Below are positions 32,648 to 42,229 of a stretch of DNA of 64,000 nt, in pieces. The translations under genes were made by a program, and so were the position numbers. The notes beneath the pieces are model-generated. The model did not search any database. It was not told the DNA's origin and saw only the letters and a list, made by a program, of their open reading frames with translations. The stretch's first letter is position 1. Every line of letters starts with the position of its first letter. The stretch comes from Lachnospiraceae bacterium (lineage in GTDB: Bacteria > Bacillota > Clostridia > Lachnospirales > Lachnospiraceae): NCBI GenBank assembly GCA_021153185.1, contig JAGKTY010000006.1, positions 1-64,000 of the forward strand, in the 5' to 3' direction.

Positions 32648-34690
32648 TTACGCTGTCACCATTCCTACAGATTGTAATTCTATGTTTGGTTCCACCTCAT
32701 TGTATGATACAACAATCAGGTCTTTGTAATAATCTTCTGTCAGTTTTTTAAAGTAAATCCGAACAATCGGAGACGTAATCACAATCGGATTCTTGCCAAG
32801 GCTCTCAAGCTTGGCAACCTCTGTCTTGGTTGATTCAATAATTGCTTTTGTCTTTTCAGGGTCAAGTGTCAGATAAGCACCCTGCTCTGTCTGTTTGACA
32901 CTTCCCATAATCTCCTGCTCAACCTGTGGGTCGAGTGTCACAACACTTGTCGTTTCATTGGCCGGGAAAAATCTCGCTGAGATGGCACGCTTGAGTGCCT
33001 GCCTTGCATACTCTGTCAAAATATCGGTATCTCTTGTCGTCTGCGCGTAATCTGCAAGTGTCTCAAAAATGGTTGCAAGATCACGGATTGAAATGCCCTC
33101 ACGCAGCAAATTCTGAAGTACCTTTTGAATCTCGCCAAGTCCGAGCAGCTTTGGATAAAGCTCGTCCACAAGAGCGGAATTGGCCTCTTTGACATTGTCG
33201 ATCAAGTTGTGTACATCCTGACGCGACAGAAGCTCTGCGATGTTCTGCCTGATAATCTCTGTCAGGTGTGTGGCAATAATTGATGGTGGGTCAACAACCG
33301 TATAACCCATGCTCTCTGCCCGCTCGCGCTGGTTTTCCGTAATCCAGATAGCCGGCAGATGGAACGAAGGCTCGAAGGTTGGGATACCTGTGATTTCTTC
33401 CTCCACATATCCCGGGTTCATCGCCATATAATGGTCAAACAAAATCTCGCCTTCACTGATCTGAACGCCTTTGATTTTGATAATATACTGGTTTGGATTG
33501 AGCTGAATGTTGTCACGTAGTCTGATAATCGGAACGATACATCCAAGCTCTAACGCAATCTGTCTACGAATCATAACGACACGGTCCAGAAGGTCTCCGC
33601 CCTGATTGACATCCGCAAGCGGAATGATACCGTATCCGAATTCGAGCTCGATTGGGTCAACCTGCAGAAGAGAAGTGACATTTTCCGGCTGTCTGATTTC
33701 CTCAGCAGCAGCCTCCTCTTCCTGCTCCATCTGTGCTTCCACAGACGCTGCACCCATACTGTTTTGCATCTGTCTGGCTGTGATCGCAAATACGGCTGCA
33801 AGTGCCAGAAAAATAACGGGATTGAGCGGTGTAACGATACCAAGAAGTGCAAGCACGCCGGCAATCATATACAAATTCTTTGGCAGACCAAACAGCTGAC
33901 GAAGAAGCGTTGCGCCAAAATCGGCTTCCTTACTGCCCTTCGTAACCAAAATACCCGTCGATAGTGAAATCAGAAGTGACGGAATCTGACTGACAAGCCC
34001 ATCACCGATTGTCAGGACAGAGTAGGTATTGAGCGCTGTCGCAAAATCAAGTCCGCCCCTTAGCATTCCCATGGCAATTCCGCCCACCAGGTTGACTGCC
34101 GTGATAATAAGACCTGCCGTCGCATCTCCTTTTACATACTTTACCGCACCATCCATGCTACCAAAGAAGCTGCTCTCCTGCTGGATTTTATCTCGTTTCT
34201 CCTTTGCCTCCGCATCGGTAATGGCACCGGTATTTAAGTCGGCATCGATTGCCATCTGTTTACCCGGCATCGCATCGAGTGTGAAACGTGCTGTCACCTC
34301 AGCAACACGCTCTGAACCTTTGTTTATGACCATAAACTGAATGATGATCATGATAATAAAGACGATGGCACCGATGATCAAATCATTTCCACCAACGTAC
34401 TCACCAAAGGTACGTACCACGTTTCCCGGATCGCCCGTTGTCAAAATCAGACGCGTCGACGAAACGTTGAGTGAAATACGGAAAATGGTTGTAAATAAGA
34501 GGATTGTCGGGAAATACGACATATCAAGTGCCTCTTTGGAAAACATACAACCAAACAAAACCGCAAAAGCAACTGACATATTACATGCCAGCAAAACATC
34601 TAATAAGAGTGATGGAATTGGTATAATGAACATGATAAACGCAGAAAGCACATATGCGCCCATAGCCAAATCGGCCTTTTTCAAACCCAC
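32648..34690 (-). CDS. flhA: Flagellar type III export gate protein FlhA
   Basis: A 680-residue membrane protein of the export gate. The GTG start lies 7 bases after AAGGAGG. About eight membrane helices occupy the first ~310 residues, with the FHIPEP-family loops TRLILTTGDPGNVVRTFGEY, RFTLDAMPGKQMAIDADLN and VKGDATAGLII. The C-terminal cytoplasmic domain (about 340-680) forms the substrate-docking ring. Length is normal. It is the largest export gene in the operon, directly upstream of flhF. Confidence 0.97.
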   Translation of the reverse strand: MGLKKADLAMGAYVLSAFIMFIIPIPSLLLDVLLACNMSVAFAVLFGCMFSKEALDMSYFPTILLFTTIFRISLNVSSTRLILTTGDPGNVVRTFGEYVGGNDLIIGAIVFIIMIIIQFMVINKGSERVAEVTARFTLDAMPGKQMAIDADLNTGAITDAEAKEKRDKIQQESSFFGSMDGAVKYVKGDATAGLIITAVNLVGGIAMGMLRGGLDFATALNTYSVLTIGDGLVSQIPSLLISLSTGILVTKGSKEADFGATLLRQLFGLPKNLYMIAGVLALLGIVTPLNPVIFLALAAVFAITARQMQNSMGAASVEAQMEQEEEAAAEEIRQPENVTSLLQVDPIELEFGYGIIPLADVNQGGDLLDRVVMIRRQIALELGCIVPIIRLRDNIQLNPNQYIIKIKGVQISEGEILFDHYMAMNPGYVEEEITGIPTFEPSFHLPAIWITENQRERAESMGYTVVDPPSIIATHLTEIIRQNIAELLSRQDVHNLIDNVKEANSALVDELYPKLLGLGEIQKVLQNLLREGISIRDLATIFETLADYAQTTRDTDILTEYARQALKRAISARFFPANETTSVVTLDPQVEQEIMGSVKQTEQGAYLTLDPEKTKAIIESTKTEVAKLESLGKNPIVITSPIVRIYFKKLTEDYYKDLIVVSYNEVEPNIELQSVGMVTA

Positions 34691-34770
34691 ACCAATTCCT
34701 CCTTTCCGTCTAAGCTTCTCGTATCTGTTCTTTCAATGTACGTATCGCTTCAAAGTCACATCCGAAAACG

Positions 34771-35880
34771 TTACAATCTGCCCTGCTTGTGGTATACCAT
34801 CGCGAGGATTTCAGCCACCGCCTGATAAAGCTCCGGCGGAACCATCTCGCCGATTTCAACATTGTGGTATAGCATACGCGCAAGCGGTTTGTTTTCTACA
34901 ATCTCTACATTGCTATCTTTTGCAAGCTCTTTGATTTTGGCTGCAAGATAATCTTCACCTTTTGCAACGACAACCGGTGCATCCCCAAGTGTCCTGTCAT
35001 ATTTGAGTGCAACCGCAAAATGCGTCGGGTTTGTGATGACGACATCCGCTGTCGGAACAGCCTGCATCATACGGCGTCTTGAAACCTCCTGCATTTTCTG
35101 TCTGATTTTTCCTTTGACAGCAGGATCTCCTTCTGTGTTTTTGTACTCATCCTTGACCTCCTGCTTGGTCATTTTCATATCCTGCTTAAACTTATATTTC
35201 TGGTATGCAAAATCAAGCGCCGCAATCAGGATGTAAAGGAGTGCACATTTGAATCCGATCGTAATGGCGATATCACCCGAAAGCAGGATACCCTGCCAAA
35301 GCGGCATCCGAAACAGCAAAAAAATCACATCATATTTGTCTTTGAGCTCCGAATAGACGACAAAACCCAAAATAGCGATTTTGGCGATGGATTTCAAAAG
35401 CTCCATCAAAGACTGCACGCTGAACAGTTTTTTGACGCCGCTGATGGGATTCATCTTGGAAAATTTGGGCTGCAACGGTTTGGTCGTAACCTGCCATTTA
35501 AACTGGAGCGAATTGGAAAAAAAGCCAACCAAGAGACCTGCGATAAAAAAAGGTGCCAAAATGACAAGCATTCTCACCATCACAAATTGAATTGTCGAAA
35601 GAATGGACGTCTCAGGTACGAATCCGCCATACATCGTGACCATCTCAGGAAGCTTGTTATACACCGCCGAAAAAACGCCAAGGAAATTCTCGCCAACCAT
35701 GCCGATGACGATGCGGAGCATGACAAAGAGTACAAGAAGACTTGCCGCATTTTCAACTTCCTTGCTCTTTGCAACCTGACCTTCCTTTCGGGCATCGCCA
35801 AGCTTTTTACTTGTAGGTTCCTCTGTTTTTTCTCCGCCGGGTCCGTCCTTGGCAAAGAACTGTAAGTTTAACTCAATCAT
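34771..35880 (-). CDS. flhB: Flagellar export switch protein FlhB
   Basis: A 369-residue protein with four membrane helices and a cytoplasmic domain that switches export specificity from hook to filament. It begins with EKTEEPTSKKLGDARKEGQV, the conserved N-terminal motif. The self-cleaving NPTH motif is present in DVVITNPTHFAVALKYD (cleavage between Asn and Pro in the family). The start overlaps the fliR stop by 4 bases; flhA follows after 80 bases. Confidence 0.97.
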   Translation of the reverse strand: MIELNLQFFAKDGPGGEKTEEPTSKKLGDARKEGQVAKSKEVENAASLLVLFVMLRIVIGMVGENFLGVFSAVYNKLPEMVTMYGGFVPETSILSTIQFVMVRMLVILAPFFIAGLLVGFFSNSLQFKWQVTTKPLQPKFSKMNPISGVKKLFSVQSLMELLKSIAKIAILGFVVYSELKDKYDVIFLLFRMPLWQGILLSGDIAITIGFKCALLYILIAALDFAYQKYKFKQDMKMTKQEVKDEYKNTEGDPAVKGKIRQKMQEVSRRRMMQAVPTADVVITNPTHFAVALKYDRTLGDAPVVVAKGEDYLAAKIKELAKDSNVEIVENKPLARMLYHNVEIGEMVPPELYQAVAEILAMVYHKQGRL

Positions 35881-36662
35881 GTCATCATCGCCTTTACAAA
35901 CGATACCATCATTCTACGAATCTCATCATTCACAAACGTCGCTACATGCGGCAGCATCGCCGTGGTCAGTCCCATAATACTCAAACCGAATAATATTTTT
36001 ATTTGCATACCGACAGAGAACATATTCATCTGCGGTGCAACCTTTGCCAAAATACCAAGTATCACATTGGATATCAAAATACAGCAAAATATCGGAAGAC
36101 ATATCCGAAAGCCGATGCTGATATAATCACCCATAAATCCAATAAATCCTCCCAGCATCGCATCGAGGTTAAACACTGCACCGTTTAGCGGAACGAGCTC
36201 AAACGTCTCCGCAAGCGCCTTGATGATATACTGATGCATATCTGAGAAGAGCAAAATAATCATAACTGTATACTGATAATACATACCCGAAATCGTCGCA
36301 TTCTCTTTGGATGTCGGGTCTATCGCATTGACCATGGAAAGTCCGATTTCCATATCAACCATACGACCTGCAAACATCAGAATGGAGGATGCAAGCATCG
36401 TGCTAAAGCCAATCATGATGCCGACAATGATTTCCCGCATCAAAATGATTGCATATTCCAGTACTGTCTCGTATAAAATCGTCTCATGCGGCAGTGTCGA
36501 ATAGTAAACAAGATACGAAATCACAACCGCCAACGCTGCACGCACGCGGCGCGGCGTCGCACTAAAACTAAAAAAAGGCGATATAAAAATACATCCCGCA
36601 ACGCGCATCAGAATGATCAAAAAATATTCAAGTTCTCCAATCGAAAACGAATAATCAATCAT
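35877..36662 (-). CDS. fliR: Flagellar export gate protein FliR
   Basis: A 261-residue membrane protein with about six helices. FliR signatures include RVAGCIFISPFFSFSATPRRVRAALA, EIIVGIMIGFSTMLASSILMFAGRMVDMEIGLSM and a C-terminal PQMNMFSVGMQIKILFGL. It assembles with FliP and FliQ into the conical export gate. It follows fliQ by 6 bases and overlaps flhB by 4, so translation is coupled. Confidence 0.96.
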   Translation of the reverse strand: MIDYSFSIGELEYFLIILMRVAGCIFISPFFSFSATPRRVRAALAVVISYLVYYSTLPHETILYETVLEYAIILMREIIVGIMIGFSTMLASSILMFAGRMVDMEIGLSMVNAIDPTSKENATISGMYYQYTVMIILLFSDMHQYIIKALAETFELVPLNGAVFNLDAMLGGFIGFMGDYISIGFRICLPIFCCILISNVILGILAKVAPQMNMFSVGMQIKILFGLSIMGLTTAMLPHVATFVNDEIRRMMVSFVKAMMT

Positions 36663-36668
36663 ACTCCG

Positions 36669-36938
36669 CTACCTTATATATTTGGAAAAATCGCTCCACA
36701 ACGTAGTCATCAAAGTCGTCATATTGTTGAGCATCCAATGTCCCAAAACCATGAGCGTGATAAAAATGGATACGACCTTCGGAACAAACGTAAGTGTCTG
36801 CTCCTGAATCGATGTGACAGTCTGAAAAATACTGATTGCCAAACCGACAATCATCGAAATAAGCAAAACAGGAGCTGCTGTCTTAATCACAGTAAACAGA
36901 GCCTGATTCGCAATCTCAACAACTACATCTACTGACAT
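36669..36938 (-). CDS. fliQ: Flagellar export gate protein FliQ
   Basis: An 89-residue protein with two membrane helices (about 17-40 and 50-75) separated by the conserved AISIFQTVTSIQEQTLTFVPK loop. This size and motif are those of FliQ/SctS. GGAGG precedes the ATG. It lies between fliP and fliR, as in most flagellar operons. Confidence 0.96.
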   Translation of the reverse strand: MSVDVVVEIANQALFTVIKTAAPVLLISMIVGLAISIFQTVTSIQEQTLTFVPKVVSIFITLMVLGHWMLNNMTTLMTTLWSDFSKYIR

Positions 36939-36964
36939 GTTAGCACCTCCTGAAAATCATCCGG

Positions 36965-37849
36965 TCAATAAAACGTCTTGACCAGATTGACAATAATCAA
37001 ATTCCAACCGTCTGCGAGTACAAACAGTAATATTTTAAACGGCATTGAAATGGTCGTCGGCGGCAGCATCATCATACCCATACTCATAAGAGCCGAAGCT
37101 ACAACCATATCGATGACCAAAAACGGAATATAAATTACAAAACCGATGATAAACGCTGTGCGAAGCTCACTAATCATAAACGCCGGAATCAGCACCTGAT
37201 TTGGAACATCTGCAAGCTCACCGGTCCACTCATACCCTCCGATTTCGCAAAACATTTTTGCGTCCTTTTTTTGTGTCTGTCCGCTCATAAAGGTACGAAG
37301 CGGTTCCATGCCTGCCTCAATCGCCTCCTGCTGCGTGATTTCTCCCGCCTCAAATGGTTTGATGGCATTTTCATTAATCTCCTGAATCGTCGGATTCATA
37401 ATAAAGAATGTCAAAAACAACGCAAGTGCGATAATCACCTGATTAGGCGGTGCCGTCTGCGTATTGAGTGCCTGCCTTGTAAAATGAAGCACGATGATAA
37501 TACGCACAAAACTGGTAAGACAAATCAGCAAAATCGGTATGAGACCAATCGCTGTGAGTGTCAGCAAAATACGAAGACTTCCGGAAAGCTCGCCATTGCC
37601 GTTGTTATATGTAACAGTTAAGCTGTTTGCAATATTTAGTTCTTGTAAATCCTCCGGGCTGTCCGCGCTGCCTGGTTCGGTTATATTGGTACGGTTATCC
37701 GTATCACCCGTCAGGTGTCTCTCCGGACCGAGTTCATGGTCAAGCGTCACCGCATATGCCGGCATAGACAAGCATAAAAAAGCAACAACAAGACAACATG
37801 CAAACAGGACAAAACCCTTCTTTTTCTGATAAAGCCTGAAGCTATTCAT
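36965..37849 (-). CDS. fliP: Flagellar export gate protein FliP
   Basis: A 294-residue membrane protein. A cleavable-type signal peptide (about 11-33, ending PAYA) is followed by a polar segment and four membrane helices. FliP signatures are LTSFVRIIIVLHFTRQALNTQTAPPNQVI, LFLTFFIMNP, FMISELRTAFIIGFVIYIPFLVIDMVVAS and SMGMMMLPPTTISMPFKILLFVLADGW. The core of the export gate is made of FliP5. It overlaps fliO by 8 bases. Confidence 0.97.
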   Translation of the reverse strand: MNSFRLYQKKKGFVLFACCLVVAFLCLSMPAYAVTLDHELGPERHLTGDTDNRTNITEPGSADSPEDLQELNIANSLTVTYNNGNGELSGSLRILLTLTAIGLIPILLICLTSFVRIIIVLHFTRQALNTQTAPPNQVIIALALFLTFFIMNPTIQEINENAIKPFEAGEITQQEAIEAGMEPLRTFMSGQTQKKDAKMFCEIGGYEWTGELADVPNQVLIPAFMISELRTAFIIGFVIYIPFLVIDMVVASALMSMGMMMLPPTTISMPFKILLFVLADGWNLIIVNLVKTFY

Positions 37850-38222
37850 CTTTGTTCCTGCTTTTGTTTCTTGAAATCTGTTTCATTTTTTCAAAAATCT
37901 GTGTAAACCCTTCCCCACCTGCATCCTTCGCACTAATCTTGATGATTTCCTCTGACGAAAGTTCACAAAGCGGCGTAATCTGGTCTTTGCTCACGGCAAT
38001 GCCGACGTACTTTTCCCCAATCCGGACAATCTGAATGAACTTCGTATTGCTAAGCCGATATGTCTCAATCACTTCGATATTGGTGGCATGCAGATTGCCA
38101 TTGGTGCGCACCGCAATAAACTTCGTCGTATAATAGGCAATCACCATAACGATTCCCCATATCACGAGAAGTGTCACAAGCTGCGCCGCAGATCCAATCT
38201 TATCGCTACTTAAGAGAAGCAT
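37842..38222 (-). CDS. fliO: Flagellar assembly protein FliO (FliZ)
   Basis: A 126-residue protein with one membrane helix near the N-terminus (about 14-34, LVTLLVIWGIVMVIAYYTTKF) and a small cytoplasmic beta domain with IEVIETYRLSNTKFIQIVRIGEKYVGIAVSKDQITPL, the FliO pattern. It helps FliP oligomerise. It starts on the base after the cheY stop and overlaps fliP by 8 bases. The short form without an extracytoplasmic domain is common in Lachnospiraceae. Confidence 0.85.
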   Translation of the reverse strand: MLLLSSDKIGSAAQLVTLLVIWGIVMVIAYYTTKFIAVRTNGNLHATNIEVIETYRLSNTKFIQIVRIGEKYVGIAVSKDQITPLCELSSEEIIKISAKDAGGEGFTQIFEKMKQISRNKSRNKDE

Positions 38223-38585
38223 TTAACCCACTACTTTCTTCACTGCCTCAAGAACACGATCCTGCTGGAACGGTTTTACAATGAAGTCTTTTGCGCCGGC
38301 CTGGATTGACTCGATAACCATAGCCTGCTGACCCATTGCCGAACACATAATGACCATTGCGCCCGCATCGCCTTCTTTGATTTTTTTGAGTGCCTGAATA
38401 CCATCCATTTCCGGCATTGTAATATCCATAAGTGTTAAGTCCGGTTTAAGCTCGTTGTATTTCTCAACTGCTTTCGCACCGTTTTCGGCTTCACCTACTA
38501 CATTGTAGCCGTTTTTTATAAGAATGTCCTTAATCATCATTCTCATAAAAGCTGCATCATCACAAATTAAAATATTCTTTGCCAT
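38223..38585 (-). CDS. cheY: Chemotaxis response regulator CheY
   Basis: A 120-residue single receiver domain. Asp9/Asp10 form the acidic pocket, Asp54 (LTLMDITMPEMDG) is the phosphorylation site, and a Ser in IMCSAMG and Lys in FIVKPFQ complete the active site. Phosphorylated by CheA, it binds FliM/FliY at the motor; CheC and FliY remove the phosphate. GGAGAG precedes the ATG. It sits between fliY and fliO, the Bacillus-type position. Confidence 0.97.
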   Translation of the reverse strand: MAKNILICDDAAFMRMMIKDILIKNGYNVVGEAENGAKAVEKYNELKPDLTLMDITMPEMDGIQALKKIKEGDAGAMVIMCSAMGQQAMVIESIQAGAKDFIVKPFQQDRVLEAVKKVVG

Positions 38586-38602
38586 TTTGTACTCTCCTAT
38601 TT

Positions 38603-39877
38603 TTATTTGATAATATCAGTAATTCTAATACCAAAACTTTCCTCAATAACTACTACCTCACCCTTGGCAACAAACTTGCCATTGACAAGGACGTCAATTG
38701 GTTCACCGGCTATTTTATCAAGCTCGATGATGGTACCCGGTGCGAAATCCAAAATCTCTGAAATCGATTTCTTGGTCCGACCAAGCTCGACCGTCACCTC
38801 AAGCGGTACATCCATGATTAAACCGATGTTTTCCTGGCTGACCATCGCCGGCATCTCACTGCTAAACGCCTGGAACTGTGCCGGTTGGATATTCATCTGC
38901 GGCTGCATCATCGGCTGCTGCGGATATCCCATCATCTGTGGCATTCCCATCTGCGGCATACCCATCTGTGGCATCCCCATCTGTGGCATGCCCATTTGCG
39001 GCATTCCCATCTGCGACATATCCATTGGCGGCGGCGTCATCGGCTGTGACATATCCATCTGTGGCATAGGTGCCGGTGCCGGCTGTGGCTGCGGTGCCGG
39101 CTGTGGTTCACTTGCCGGTGCTACATCGCCACCCATCTGGTTGTTTATGAAGAAGTCATACAAGCTCTTTGCAAAATCAACCGGATATAGCTGGATGATG
39201 GAACTGTCAATCAAATCACCAATTTGCATTTGGAAACTAATCTTTACAAATTGTCCTGCAAGGAATGGTGAAATATCTCCCGGGTTGGAATTCTCGATAA
39301 TATCCACCAGACTCGCCTCAGGCGGGCTGATATCGATTTTCTTACCGAGCATGGAAGAAAGCGAAGTCGCCGATGAACCCATCATCTGGTTCATCGCCTC
39401 ACTAATTGCACTCAGGTGCAACTCTCCAAGCTCCCCATCTGTGTTACTGCCATCACCGCCCATCATGAGGTCTGTGATGATCTTTACATCATTTTCTTTT
39501 AAAACTAATATATTGGCACCGTCCAACCCGACTGTATATTTGATTTGAACGAATACGCACGGTTTTTGATAATCCTGAATGACATCTTCCCATCTTGCAA
39601 GCTCTACAACTGGGGTCGTAATGTCAACTTTTTGATTTACAAGGTTATAAAGCGTTGTTGCGGACGTTCCCATGCTGATATTGGCTATCTCGCCAATCGC
39701 ATCCTTCTCAATATCCGTCATCTCTGCCTGCATCGTAACCGGTGCATGTTCCCCTGCAATCGTGCCTCCACCGGAAGCCCCGTCGGGTGTCTGCGCAGTT
39801 TCGCTTGGCGTCTCAGGAACCGGATCGTCAAGATTCATGCCGTTTAGGAGAGCGTTAATCTCATCCTGTGTTAGCAT
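38603..39877 (-). CDS. fliY: Flagellar switch phosphatase FliY (CheC-FliN fusion)
   Basis: A 424-residue C-ring protein. An N-terminal FliM-like CheY-binding peptide (LTQDEINALLNGM) is followed by a CheC-like domain with two phosphatase helices, IGEIANISMGTSATTLYNLV (about 60) and AISEAMNQMMGSSATSLSSM (about 155). A linker (about 250-340) is rich in Pro, Gln and Met. The C-terminal FliN domain (about 345-424) has MDVPLEVTVELGRTKKSISEIL. The linker contains five exact or near-exact 15-bp units encoding MGMPQ, at about 38935-39015. It sits 2 bases after fliM. The full catalytic motif suggests it dephosphorylates CheY-P at the motor. Confidence 0.95.
   Translation of the reverse strand: MLTQDEINALLNGMNLDDPVPETPSETAQTPDGASGGGTIAGEHAPVTMQAEMTDIEKDAIGEIANISMGTSATTLYNLVNQKVDITTPVVELARWEDVIQDYQKPCVFVQIKYTVGLDGANILVLKENDVKIITDLMMGGDGSNTDGELGELHLSAISEAMNQMMGSSATSLSSMLGKKIDISPPEASLVDIIENSNPGDISPFLAGQFVKISFQMQIGDLIDSSIIQLYPVDFAKSLYDFFINNQMGGDVAPASEPQPAPQPQPAPAPMPQMDMSQPMTPPPMDMSQMGMPQMGMPQMGMPQMGMPQMGMPQMMGYPQQPMMQPQMNIQPAQFQAFSSEMPAMVSQENIGLIMDVPLEVTVELGRTKKSISEILDFAPGTIIELDKIAGEPIDVLVNGKFVAKGEVVVIEESFGIRITDIIK
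38935..39015 (-). repeat. 15-bp tandem repeat inside fliY (MGMPQ units)
   Basis: Five consecutive in-frame 15-bp units differ by only single bases. They encode PQMGM-type pentapeptides in the linker between the phosphatase and FliN domains. Copy number can change without breaking the frame. Confidence 0.85.
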
Positions 39878-39879
39878 TT

Positions 39880-40860
39880 TTATTCCTCCTCTCTATAGAC
39901 TGACGTCACCCTGACAGCATAATTTTCTTTGTTGCTGCCGGGAAGCGCTGAAAATTTCTTAATATTTCCAACATAGACGTCTAATTCATCTTCTATTCTC
40001 CTATCAAGTCTGATGATATCGCCAACCTGAATATTGCCAAAATCAGCAACCGATATCGTGCTTCTGCCAAGTACGGCCTTAATCGGAATATCAACATGTC
40101 TAATCAGGGCTTCGATATTTTCCTGATAGCTCTCATCCTCCATCTCCTGCATCGTAGAGAACCAGAACTTCGTGTTGATTTTTTCCATGATATCTTCAAG
40201 CGTGATGTACGGAAGACAAATGTTCATAAAACCTTCCACATCACCAATCTTAATATTCAGTACGACAATCGCAATCATCTCATTGGGTGCAATGACCTGT
40301 GCAAACTGTGGATTTGCCTCGATTCGTTCCAGATACGGGTCTAATTCAATTACATTGGACCACGGTTCACGCAACAGGTGCATACATGCCACCATAATCT
40401 TTTCGAGAATGGATAACTCAATCTCCGAAAACTCTCTCACCTTGTCAAGTGGCTTGCCTTCTCCTCCAAGCATACGGTCAAGCATCGCATAACCGATGTT
40501 GGAAGAAAGCTCCATAATGATATTTCCTTGTAATGGTTGGAAGTTGATAATTCCAAGAATAACAGGGTTACTCAGCGCGTTCGTGAACTCGGAGAACGTT
40601 ACCGTCTCTGAACTCGCCACACTGACCTGTACGTTTCTACTAAGATAAACCGGTAAGTTGGTGGATAACAATCGTCCATAGTGCTCAAAGATAATCTCGA
40701 GCGTACGCAAATGCTCTTTCGAAAACTTCGCCGGGCGCTTAAAGTCATAGTTTTTGACCTGCTTCTCGGCGCTTTCCTTCATATCCTCTACATCCAGTTC
40801 ACCGGTGCTAATGGCCTGTAGTAAACTGTCTATCTCACTTTGAGACAACACATCACTCAC
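39880..40860 (-). CDS. fliM: Flagellar motor switch protein FliM
   Basis: A 326-residue C-ring protein. The GTG at 40860 is chosen because GGGAGG lies 8 bases upstream and gives the family-typical start MSDVLSQSEIDSLLQAI, the CheY-P-binding peptide. The middle CheC-like domain has YDFKRPAKFSKEHLRTLEIIFEHYGRLL, GGEGKPLDKVREFSEIE and lacks phosphatase residues. The C-terminal FliN-like domain has VDIPIKAVLGRSTISVADFGNIQVGDII. It follows fliL by 41 bases. Confidence 0.96.
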   Translation of the reverse strand: MSDVLSQSEIDSLLQAISTGELDVEDMKESAEKQVKNYDFKRPAKFSKEHLRTLEIIFEHYGRLLSTNLPVYLSRNVQVSVASSETVTFSEFTNALSNPVILGIINFQPLQGNIIMELSSNIGYAMLDRMLGGEGKPLDKVREFSEIELSILEKIMVACMHLLREPWSNVIELDPYLERIEANPQFAQVIAPNEMIAIVVLNIKIGDVEGFMNICLPYITLEDIMEKINTKFWFSTMQEMEDESYQENIEALIRHVDIPIKAVLGRSTISVADFGNIQVGDIIRLDRRIEDELDVYVGNIKKFSALPGSNKENYAVRVTSVYREEE

Positions 40861-40901
40861 CAGACTCACCTCCCGCCTGTGTGTATGTTTGTTACAGCCT
40901 G

Positions 40902-41417
40902 TTACTGTAACATAATTCCTCTAAAGGAAACTTTATAAATAAATTTAGAATCAAACATCTTCTGCATTCTCGCCAGAATATCATCTTTGACAACACTCTC
41001 ATCTGTCTTAATCTCCTCGATTGAGTACGAGCGGAATGCTTCTACAATCTCTCCCTTAATCAGGCTCTGGCGATCTTTCAGTGTCTCGCCATATTCCTTG
41101 TATCCATCATCCTTTGAATTCATCGAAAGGCTGACTGATACGATCGCATAATGGTCTTTTCCGTCTGCACCAACCTTAAGCGGAATGGTGAGTTCTTCTT
41201 CAATGTCGTATGTGACTGTATCTGAAATCGGAACACTCACTTCTGCTTCTTCACCACCGGCAGCTTTGAGATCGATATCAATAACCGAAGCTATCTGTCC
41301 GACAAGTGCCGCTGTCTTTTTGTTGGTACTTGTGACTGAGAACATCATAATTCCCGTTAAAATCAAGTTCACCAGAAGAAGTGCTAAAATTAAAATCGAT
41401 AATAAGTTTTTCTTCAT
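40902..41417 (-). CDS. fliL: Flagellar basal body-associated protein FliL
   Basis: A 171-residue protein with one N-terminal membrane helix (about 5-27, LSILILALLLVNLILTGIMMF) and an extracytoplasmic domain that includes YDIEEELTIPLKVGADGKDHYAIVSVSLSM, LKDRQSLIKGEIVEAFRSYSIEEI and the C-terminal KIYKVSF-type strand. FliL supports the stator under load. It follows motB by 14 bases. Confidence 0.9.
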   Translation of the reverse strand: MKKNLLSILILALLLVNLILTGIMMFSVTSTNKKTAALVGQIASVIDIDLKAAGGEEAEVSVPISDTVTYDIEEELTIPLKVGADGKDHYAIVSVSLSMNSKDDGYKEYGETLKDRQSLIKGEIVEAFRSYSIEEIKTDESVVKDDILARMQKMFDSKFIYKVSFRGIMLQ

Positions 41418-41431
41418 AATTGTCTCCCCGC

Positions 41432-42229
41432 TTAATAATCGCTCAGAGATGTGTAAATTTTTATTTCCACACGTCTGTTTTTCGCTCTGCCCTCTGCGGT
41501 TGCATTGTCAGCAACAGGCACATAATCTCCACGGCCGCTGTGTTTCATGGTCGCCGGGTCAATCGCTGTTGTCTCCCTGAAATAATCAAATACAGCAAGC
41601 GCCCTGTATGATGACAGCACATCGTTGTTTGGGAATTTGGAGTTGCTGATCGGGACATTGTCTGTATGACCCTCAATCTCAATCGTGCTCGATGCATATC
41701 TGGTCAGGATCTGACCGACCTTATCAAGCACCGGTTTGGCTTCCTCCTTGATCTCAGCTTTGCCGGAATCGAACAAAAATGCGCCGTTTAATGTCAGCGA
41801 AACGTATTGTGTTGTGAAATCAATATCGATATCCCCTTCGTACTCGCTCTCGTCAAGCGCCTCACTCACCTTCTCTGCAAGCATCTCTGATTCATTCATG
41901 CTTGCCTGCTCGAACTCTTTCATGAAGTCCTCCGAGTCAACCTCGGATTCCTGCACTTTTCCCGTGCTGTTTATGTATTTATCCAGTTCATTCAGCTGAC
42001 TGACGCCATTGCTGATTAAGATACCATCACCAATTGCCGTCGCTCCCGCCTGAAACACGCTAAAGGTTTGCGAGAACGATGCCGCCACCGCCTGCAGCTT
42101 TTCTGCATCGACGGTTGACATTGAGAATAGCAAAACGAAGAAACAAAGAAGGAGATTCATAAGGTCGGCGAAGGTCGATTGCCACGCCGGCGCCCCTTTT
42201 GGCGGTTCTTCCTCTTTGCGTTTAGCCAT
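41432..42229 (-). CDS. motB: Flagellar stator protein MotB
   Basis: A 265-residue stator subunit. The single membrane helix carries the ion-binding Asp22 in STFADLMNLLLCFFVLLFSMS. A plug and a long linker (about 50-120) lead to the OmpA-like peptidoglycan-binding domain with IEIEGHTDNVPI, SSYRALAVFDYF and GRGDYVPVADNATAEGRAKNRRVEI. The start overlaps the motA stop by 8 bases, so the two are translationally coupled. Confidence 0.96.
   Translation of the reverse strand: MAKRKEEEPPKGAPAWQSTFADLMNLLLCFFVLLFSMSTVDAEKLQAVAASFSQTFSVFQAGATAIGDGILISNGVSQLNELDKYINSTGKVQESEVDSEDFMKEFEQASMNESEMLAEKVSEALDESEYEGDIDIDFTTQYVSLTLNGAFLFDSGKAEIKEEAKPVLDKVGQILTRYASSTIEIEGHTDNVPISNSKFPNNDVLSSYRALAVFDYFRETTAIDPATMKHSGRGDYVPVADNATAEGRAKNRRVEIKIYTSLSDY

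Noticed and set aside
38607..39548. 313-residue open frame on the plus strand, rich in CGIPI repeats
   Set aside because: It is the antisense of fliY; its repeats mirror the MGMPQ units and it has no ribosome site.
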